Below are positions 57,348 through 64,000 of a stretch of 64,000 bases of DNA, in pieces. The notes under the pieces are model-generated. The model worked only from the letters and a program-made list of their open reading frames with translations, was not told the DNA's origin and searched no databases. The position numbers and the translations under genes are program-made. Position 1 is the stretch's first letter; each line of letters begins with the position of its first letter. Source of the stretch: Phaseolus vulgaris (lineage: Eukaryota > Streptophyta > Magnoliopsida > Fabales > Fabaceae); contig NC_023754.2 of the NCBI RefSeq assembly GCF_000499845.2, positions 11,820,037-11,884,036 of the forward strand, in the 5' to 3' direction.

Positions 57348-57599
57348 ATCTCTCCCATTTTTATGATGATAAAAAACTATAAGTTCATAAAAAAAAATAA
57401 TTAGAGATATGCACAACAAGAAAACATTTATAAAATTGAATAATGTTTTGTATACAAGCCAATCAAATGAACATAAACATATAAATGATCAAATAAGGAT
57501 GCAAACTAAAAAGAAAAGACTGAACAAGACTCTTAGAAAAATATTGAAATTGATTTTTCCCTCTTTTTTGAAATCAACATAAAGGATTCATAGATTAAG

Positions 57600-58720
57600 T
57601 TCATCATTATTGCATGGGTGGGGGAGGTGGTGGCTGACTATCATTAAAAGTGGGGTTGCAGAGGCTACGTCCAACAAATCAAGTTCTACAAGGCAGCAGA
57701 CTACTCCTGTAAAGTACATTCTAGTATTCTTTCAGCTCTCAGCCACTTTTGGCTGATCTCGTTCAAGTATTCTTTTTTCATAATCCACTTCTGGCTTAAT
57801 CAAGTATCCTTTCATAAAAACCACCCCTAGTTTAACCCAAGTATTCTTTTATAAGTCACTCTTGGCTTAACTCAAGTATTATTTTACCAAGTCACTCTTA
57901 TCTCAAGACAAATACAATGTCTTTGTGATCAACAAATCATATTTTTTCGCTCACTAGAGAGGATAACGTCTTTCGGCATATACAATGATTTAGGCTCTTT
58001 CTAATAGTTTGCTTTGATGAACATAAACAATGTTCTCATAAAGCCTTTAGGGCAAAGAAAAATTACTAGAATTTTAGTGCTTGCAAATTAGGGTTCTTCT
58101 TGTTATTTTTCTTTTCAAAGCATGTCTACATAGGCTTGAAAAAAATAATCGTTGCGTTCCTTTATTTGGTCACTTGAGTACCATCGAACCCACTCTATTG
58201 TCTTCTTATCGTCTAGCGAGGTTGAACATTGAGAAACATTTAATATGTTTCATGCAACATTAATTTATCTTCTCTTTTCAATGCATTTTCTCTTATATCT
58301 AACAGTACTTATATTCCTTGATACTATAACCTTTTACCCCAAACAATGGTAAAAATGCACACCGTACAAGACAAATAGTTGAAATCGAGTTGAAAATAGC
58401 CTGTGTTAGGAGATTTAGCTGAAATTTCAACTGTAGCTCAAATCAAAAGAGATATTTGAATAAATATTTTACTTGGCACAAATCTCTTTGACAACAAACG
58501 GTGAAGACATTCTCTGTATTTCAGACTTAAGGTTCAGGAATATTCTTTGATTCATGTCAAATTTTAGTCTTCCATTGTACTTATCGTATGATCAAAATTT
58601 ATCTTCTATTTGACAGAATGAATAGTTTGCTTGGTACTATTATCATCTATCAAACAAAATTGCATGATCTACTCTTCTTCCTTTAGTGTTTGTTGGACAA
58701 AACTTCATAATTTTTTTATT
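57600..58720 (+). repeat. dispersed repeat D, copy 2
   Basis: This is the partner of 23700-24840. Shared blocks include CAAGTATTCTT and GTCACTCTT(G/A) units, CACTAGAGAGGATAACGTC (copy 1: CATTAGAGAACATAACACT), AAAAATGCACACCGTAC and TTCAGGAATATTCTTTGATT. There is no coding sequence. The copies are well diverged, so they are old. Confidence 0.55.
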
Positions 58721-58759
58721 TATTTAAGCATTTAATCAAAATTTCTAGGATATTCTCTT

Positions 58760-59510
58760 AAATTTTTTCTTTCTAGGGTGTTTGGTCTCTTATTCTTTTT
58801 TATTATTATTTTTTTCATATTTCTCTTTTCAATATTTTATTTTTGTATTTTCAACTTAAATTTTATTTTGTCCTCTCTCACTTTTTGAGATGTAAGAGGA
58901 ATTATAATTATTTTGCTTCCTTGGTGAGTGAATGTTATTTTATTGGTGCAGCCATCATCCATAGATTTATGATCATATTTTACCAAATATAATGTGTCCA
59001 ATTTCCATAGGAACCATATCACATAAAACATTTTCATTATGATTTCATATCGAAATAAATACACTCACTTGCTCTTTGACTACTATATTGCTATCATCTT
59101 TAATCCATTCATGTTGATAAGGTTTAGGATGAGGTTTATCAGTCAAAGCTAACCTTTATACCAATCTTGAACTAAAACAATTGCAACTAAAACAAATATC
59201 CATAATAACATAACAAATGTGTTGAAAAACCTTACACCTTGTGTGGAATGGGTTCTCACATTGAGATTGCTTTAGTTAAATTGATTTGCTTTCAAGAAGC
59301 CTCCAAACCAATAACAACTCTCCTTCACAAGGAAGGTTTTCCTTCTCATAATCTAAAACTTCTTCTTCACTACGTGAAGAATGAGAGTTTTCTTGAATTT
59401 TTATGTCTTCATCTTTTAAAACCATGTTTCCTTTATAAGGACACTCAGAAGAGTATTGTCATTTTTTAAGACACTTGAAGCCCTTGACTCCTTTTGTTTT
59501 AACCTCCTTA
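58760..59510 (-). pseudogene. Ty3/gypsy gag-protease fragment
   Basis: Read in reverse: a zinc-knuckle-like stretch GVKGFKCLKK then ECPYKGNMVLKDED (about 59490-59420, with the knuckle partly broken). Next come EGELLLVWRLLE and CENPFHTRCKVF (about 59330-59230). The block after the protease then appears: NVLCDMVPMEIGHIIFGK (about 59010 in mixed frames) and DGCTNKITFTHQGSKIIIIP (about 58960-58900). The order is that of plant gypsy gag-pro, with the protease itself largely missing. Stops and shifts make it a relic. Confidence 0.7.
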
Positions 59511-59854
59511 AAGGGTTCCCTATAATTATATTTTTGTGTTCCTCCTTCTTCTTTTTTTTCTTTTTCTTTTTCTCTTTCCCTATCCCCCTCCTTATCCCGT
59601 GATCCCCCATATATAGATTTAGGGGATAACCCTCCAAAAGGGATTTTTCTTCCCCATTCCTACAATTTTCTACTTCTATTTTTATTTAAACAAATTTGTT
59701 CATGTACATTTTTAAAAGACTAAGAAGAAGGAAATATTTTTAAAATACTTCAAATGTTGATTCTCCCTCCAAAAGAGCTTTATTTTCCCTATTCCTCTTT
59801 GCCAACAATGTGGTGACTAGATGACTTTCCATCATTTACTTTAACCCTATTGCT
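59511..59854. other. non-coding stretch with a pyrimidine tract
   Basis: A C/T-rich tract lies at 59545-59590 (CTTCTTTTTTTTCTTTTTC). No gene is seen; the poly-lysine frame on the other strand is its translation. Confidence 0.45.
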
Positions 59855-60480
59855 CACCCACAAAGAGTACTATGATATCACTTATAAGATTAAAAGAATC
59901 ATAGATAATTTTTGCATTCTTTATCTTCATCTTGAATTCTTTATATAGGCTTGGAATATGACTATTGCAACTTTCATTTTGTTAACCCTAGGTTCTTTGC
60001 TTAAACTTCAATGAGAATCTTCATTTTCATTGGCTTAGACACTTGGTATGGAAAGTTATGATTTGAATATTCAAATGCTTTGTCTTGGTTCTATTTAGAG
60101 AAATAATTTGAACAAGATATATATAATAATTAATCACAATTAGTGTCATATGTTTCCTTAAATGGATGATTATAAGATCGTTTACATTGAAATATTTCCA
60201 AACATGGATATTAGACGTTGAAAATAATGTTTTAAACACTTGGTTTTTATCTAGAACTCATAGGATCTATAAGACACATTGTCACGATACTTGCTATAAA
60301 TACTAGATGGTCTAATGAATCCTTCAACTGTCACAAAACACATGTTAAAATGATTAATTCACATTCAAACAAATGATTAGATTATTTTGTTATCATAAAA
60401 AACCATAGATGATCTACTAGTATTAGATTGTCTAATGGGATATAAACAATTATAGCGTTTAGGGTCTCAACCACAAGGGA
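59855..60480 (+). repeat. long LTR-like repeat, copy 2 (5' truncated)
   Basis: It matches about 56640-57347 in the same orientation at moderate identity, and ends GGGTCTCAACCA. The first 380 bp of copy 1 have no counterpart here. The two copies bracket the repeat D copy and the gypsy fragment, but identity is too low to call them LTRs of one young element. Confidence 0.6.
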
Positions 60481-60934
60481 CCAAATCACAATTTTTTTCT
60501 TCCTCCATCATTCCTTGCATCCCATTATCCTTCTCCTTATTTTGTCCTAATACTCATAATTCTTGTTATGTTTTAATTTTTGAAAAGAATTTATTTTTAA
60601 TTTATTTTTAATTTTAATAATATATTAGTATTTATTAACTTTTAAATAATTGTCATATGTATTTATTAGATGGAGAGAAAAATAAGTAAAATAAAAAAAT
60701 TGTATAGTTATTTTATTGGAATCAGAATTTTATTATATTTGTTTAAAATAATCTTAAAAAACATATATAAAAGACCTTAGGAGTAACATTATTCAGATTA
60801 TATATTTAGATTATATAAGTTTATATTATTAAACAAGAACATAAAAATACAATAATTTTATTTCGTTCCATTAATGCATCTTATTAATGAATCAAACTTT
60901 TAAACGAAAATACTTTTGACTTTATTAAGGCAAT
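60481..60934. other. AT-rich non-coding stretch
   Basis: No feature was recognised. Confidence 0.4.
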
Positions 60935-61990
60935 TTCTTCCTGCACCCCTACATTTTCTTCCTGCACCCTCACAATAAATTCTGAAATTGAACCCCACAA
61001 TTTTGGGATCTGGGAGTGTGCTACGGATTCATCAATTCGGAAGTGAATCATGTTGCATTCTGGATGAGGGCTGTTATGGAAGCAAAGTTTGCATAAATTT
61101 ATTGATTTCCAAATTGTTGAATCCGGAACCCTAATTTCTATTACGGATTGGTGGATCCGGAATGAATTTTTTCAATTATGGATTTCTGAATCCGGAATGC
61201 ATATTTTGAATTACAGATTGACGAATCCGAAATGGTTTTTTCAAATATGGATGTTTTGCATTTTTTATTTATTTTGGATTAACACTATCATTCATGTACT
61301 ACCAAAAGCATCAATCCGGGAGATTACCGGATGTGCCAATCCAAAAATTTACCGGAAGCGCCAATCCGAAAATTTACCGGATTTCATAATCCAGAATACA
61401 AAAAAAAAATGTACAATTTATATAGGGACACTTTTGTCTTTGCGCAACCTTGTGGGGGTGCTTTGGGTGAGGAGATCTGCAATCAAGCCCAAGATGTGTC
61501 CTGTGACAGACTGTTCTTCCTGCACCTCCATAGGTTCTTCTGTCACCCCATACACAACGTGAAAATACCTTTTTAACCTTCTTGTGCCACTCCCATAGAA
61601 TAGTTTTCAGATTATGTAGTCCGAACATGCATTTGAAAAAGACTCTTGGATTATGTATTCTGAAAGCTAAAAAGGCTTCTAGATTACATAATTCGAAAAC
61701 TAATCATGCATCTGAAAAAAGGTTTTCGGATTATAAAATCCAAAAGCTAATCACAAATTTTGAAAAGATTTCTGGATTGCGTAATCCAATTACAGAGAGA
61801 TATTTTTGAAAATATGAAATGTATAGAGGTGGGAGAAGAATATATGGAAGTGCAGGAAGAAACAGCCCCTTGACATATTTGACCGTGCCAGGAAAAGAAA
61901 TGGTGGAACCAATAGAGTTTGTGTTTTTGCTTCCTGCTCCCCAAATTTTGACCTGCACCTCCATAAGATGGAATACCGGTTTTTCCCTTT
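60935..61990. repeat. transposon-like segment with AATCCGGA repeats and inverted ends
   Basis: The left end has TTTCTTCCTGCACC twice (60945-60980). The reverse complement GTGCAGGAAGAAA lies at 61850-61862. A further TTCCTGCACCTCCATA is internal at about 61517, with TGCACCTCCATAAGATGG at 61952. Between them a short motif of the type GGATT..(A/T)AATCCGGAA recurs about ten times in both orientations (61023-61400 and 61610-61790). This suggests a non-autonomous DNA transposon with subterminal repeats. No target duplication was found. Open frames within it are not gene-like. Confidence 0.55.
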
Positions 61991-62560
61991 GGAGTTTTAT
62001 ATGAAACGATCTCCTCCTTAAATACATTGTGTTCTAGTGGTGGCTGAACCTCGCAAGAAGAATAATTCTATAACAAAGGTGTAATGGAGTATATAATTCT
62101 ATAACAAAGGTGGTGGCTGAAAAAATAATTACCAACATTCTTAATTTTATTTGGGTAAAGTATATTTATAACATAAATTTTATATGAGATTATTTTACTT
62201 ATAATTTCATTGAGCCAACCTTAAAATATATTACCAATTTTTTAATAAACAATTGTCTAAAATTGAAACTATTTTGTTGCAATGTGCATGAAAGAGACCC
62301 ACCTGCAAATTTTCACAACGACAATGATATAGGGACAACTTCAATTTTTATACAACCACATTATAACTATCATATTATTATTTTAATAATTTTTTATATC
62401 ATTTAATTATAAATTTACTTTTATTATAAATAGTTATTTCTAAACCTATCACGTGAAGGGTTGTATACAACGTATCATTCTACAAAATGTAACATTTTTT
62501 TTCGTAACTAAACTCTCAAAAGCCCTATAATTTGGCTATGCTTAGCTTCTAGAAAATGTA
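61991..62560. other. upstream region of the second AHL gene
   Basis: Non-coding, AT-rich. A 16-bp direct repeat (ATAATTCTATAACAAAG) occurs at 62063 and 62093. Presumed promoter. Confidence 0.4.
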
Positions 62561-62565
62561 ACATT

Positions 62566-62573
62566 CTATAAAT
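62566..62573 (+). promoter_or_regulatory. TATA box of the second AHL gene
   Basis: CTATAAAT lies 80 bp upstream of the ATG. It would start transcription near 62600, just before a C/A-rich leader. Confidence 0.6.
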
Positions 62574-62652
62574 TCCCCATAAGTAAAGTTTCACACACTC
62601 ACAACAACATCATCATCATCCTCCTCTCCTCCACCACCATTTTAAGCCTCTC

Positions 62653-63132
62653 ATGGACCCATCTGCAAAGAAGGCTCGTGGCAGGCCCCCGGGCTCTAAG
62701 AACAAGGCAAGCCCCTCCTCTCTCCCAATGCCCAAGCCTGACGAGTCCTCCATGAAGGTATTCAATTTCACTGTACCTCCAAACAGAGACATCATGGAGT
62801 TCATATTTGACATTGCTCACAAGGACAACGTTAATGTCACTATCCTCAGTGCCTCTGGCAAGATTAATAGTGTGATCCTACGTAACTCCACCGATGATAC
62901 CACTCAGATCATGATGCATGGCCCTTTCACCTTGCTCTCCCTTTCTGGTTCCTACTTATACAACAACCATAACACCCTTCACTCTGGACCCACCCCTCCA
63001 TTTCCCCTATCTTTTGGGATAAACATTTCCACCTCTCATGGCGAACTCCTTGGTGGTGTCATTGGTGGTAGCCTCATCTCCGGTGAGGATGTCAGCGTCA
63101 CGGTCTCCACCTTCAAGAACCCTCGTTTTTAA
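62653..63132 (+). CDS. AHL-type AT-hook/PPC protein, C-terminus lost by frameshift
   Basis: A 159-codon exon. The AT-hook is intact: RGRPPGSKNK at residues 9-18, the minor-groove-binding core. The PPC domain follows (about 35-158): FNFTVPPNRDIMEFIFDIAH, VTILSASGKINSVIL, HGPFTLLSLSGSY, LSFGINISTSHGELLGGVIGG and VTVSTFKNPRF. The frame then hits TAA at 63130. One deleted base there (CGTTTTTAAGG where the paralogue pattern predicts CGTGTTTTAAGG) causes this. In the next frame a tail continues as RYTSEGGAERYENN and ends LLGLEFMGE with TGA at 63249-63251, matching the paralogue's Asn-rich tail in style. The truncated product keeps both domains and could still act. The domain's usual GRFEIL reads GPFTLL, as in the first AHL gene. 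Confidence 0.85.
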   Translation: MDPSAKKARGRPPGSKNKASPSSLPMPKPDESSMKVFNFTVPPNRDIMEFIFDIAHKDNVNVTILSASGKINSVILRNSTDDTTQIMMHGPFTLLSLSGSYLYNNHNTLHSGPTPPFPLSFGINISTSHGELLGGVIGGSLISGEDVSVTVSTFKNPRF

Positions 63133-63440
63133 GGTACACTTCTGAAGGTGGTGCAGAAAGATATGAGAATAATAACAACAATGATAACATCACCTCTGGT
63201 GATTTCAGTGAGGGTGGCAACTTGTTGGGATTAGAGTTCATGGGTGAGTGATGTGGAAGTGACAACATAGGACGACAACAACAAATAAGTGAACTCAAAG
63301 AAGATCTATCTGAATGTCTTGTGATTTTTTTTGTTTATTTTATATAGAGTTGTTTGTTATAGTGTGTTACAAGACTAGGGTTCTTTGCAACTCTCTTTGC
63401 TTATCTATTATCAATAAATTTCTTCCATTAATAAATTGCG
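63133..63440 (+). other. former C-terminal codons and 3' region of the second AHL gene
   Basis: Positions 63133-63251 are the out-of-frame tail described for the gene. Beyond this is 3' untranslated-like sequence with AATAAA-type signals near 63412 (CAATAAATTTC). Confidence 0.55.
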
Positions 63441-63720
63441 TTTAATTTTTATTCATTTTTAGCTATGAGAGAATCCCAATTAATTCTAGAATAATAATAA
63501 ATGGACACAGTTTCATTTACTTTGACACTTAAAAAATTATTATTTGTATTTTATTTAAAAAAATTTATAAAATAATTATTTTTTATTGTCAGGTTGTCAA
63601 ATAATTTTTTTTTTTTTAATTTTATTGACGTTCACGATAACTGTTGTTGAAGGTTAGGTGATATTAGTGTTCAACATAGTGTTTTGATAGTAGAAACACG
63701 AGTGGTAGTGAAATAAATAA
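63441..63720. other. AT-rich non-coding stretch
   Basis: Homopolymer-rich with no features, except that the flank GAAATAAATAATAAG at 63710-63724 borders the LINE tail. Confidence 0.4.
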
Positions 63721-63721
63721 T

Positions 63722-64000
63722 AAGTTTTTTTTTATCAGCAAATAATTAATTAAATTAAAAATGGGACACTTAAGGGTGTCCTAACCCATATACAAAAACA
63801 CTTGTAGCTAGGAACATAGAGAAAACTGTAAATGACTTAGAAAAATAGCTATAAGTGACTTCTTCCTCCCAAACAACCATGACCTACATAAAGTCCATTG
63901 GGCTTCGGCAACAGGGGTAGACAAGGTCCCTCTCTTCCATTCATTCCTAGTACATAACCCACCAAGAGGTATGGGCATAGTCAATACAGCAAGGTAGCAG
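63722..64000 (-). mobile_element. 3' end of a LINE, running out of the window
   Basis: On the minus strand the sequence ends in poly-A (poly-T at 63725-63733). It is preceded by GGGTTAGGACACCCTTAAGTG-like sequence and a T-rich stretch, similar to the LINE tail at 2100-2148. Upstream on the minus strand, KPNGLYVGHGC is readable (about 63900-63860), perhaps the last codons of ORF2. The rest of the element lies beyond the window. Confidence 0.65.

Noticed and set aside
59416..59637. 73-codon minus-strand frame with a poly-lysine run
   Set aside because: The lysine run is the translation of a C/T tract; the real protein signal nearby is the gypsy gag-pro relic in other frames.

Overview
The window looks like nuclear DNA of a flowering plant, most likely a legume of the bean/cowpea group (Phaseolus, Vigna or a relative). 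It is very AT-rich, genes are split by introns, and most of the sequence is transposon debris of plant families (Ty1/copia, Ty3/gypsy, LINE, TRIM, hAT, MULE, CACTA-type MITEs). The legume assignment rests on the character of the repeats and of the AT-hook gene family and is an inference. I saw no bacterial, organellar or rRNA sequence, no CRISPR array and no convincing tRNA gene.

Only four loci look like host genes. (1) A four-exon RING-finger gene (13904-18579, +) encodes a predicted 234-residue E3 ubiquitin ligase-like protein. (2) A C2-domain gene (35608-36972, +) has one 454-codon exon. (3) An AHL-type gene (PPC/DUF296 domain) lies at 48086-48745, with a degraded paralogue fragment near 52 kb. 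(4) A second AHL gene at 62653-63132 keeps a good AT-hook but has a single-base frameshift that removes its C-terminal tail.

Layout. 0-13 kb: a copia 3' end, a 5'-truncated LINE with a 13-bp target duplication, an hAT-type MITE, a MULE derivative with long inverted ends, and two duplicated segments (A and B). The second A copy is split by a 3.65-kb copia element with 155-157 bp LTRs and a perfect 5-bp target duplication. 13-21.5 kb: the RING gene and two inverted copies of its last exon, one inside its own intron 2 and one downstream. 21.5-35 kb: repeats, including a 1,077-bp solo LTR, a copia gag fragment hit by a TRIM solo LTR, and a second copia remnant hit by a CACTA-type MITE. 35-37 kb: the C2 gene. 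39-45 kb: a gypsy-like LTR remnant, an inactivated hAT transposon, a LINE fragment and a TRIM. 45-53 kb: a segmental duplication carrying AHL copies, another hAT-type MITE and a solo LTR. 53-62 kb: tandem repeats, gypsy gag-protease debris and large direct repeats. 62-64 kb: the second AHL gene and the 3' end of a LINE running off the window.

The most interesting structure is the RING locus. Its primary transcript would carry an antisense copy of exon 4 (three amino-acid differences in 129) in intron 2, upstream of the real exon 4, so the pre-mRNA could fold into a stem of roughly 0.9 kb. Such a self-complementary transcript could feed small-RNA or RNA-directed methylation pathways. Second, several short dispersed GACAC-rich repeats appear to be non-autonomous relatives of the hAT element at 40.1-43.0 kb, one with a 7-of-8 matching 8-bp target duplication.
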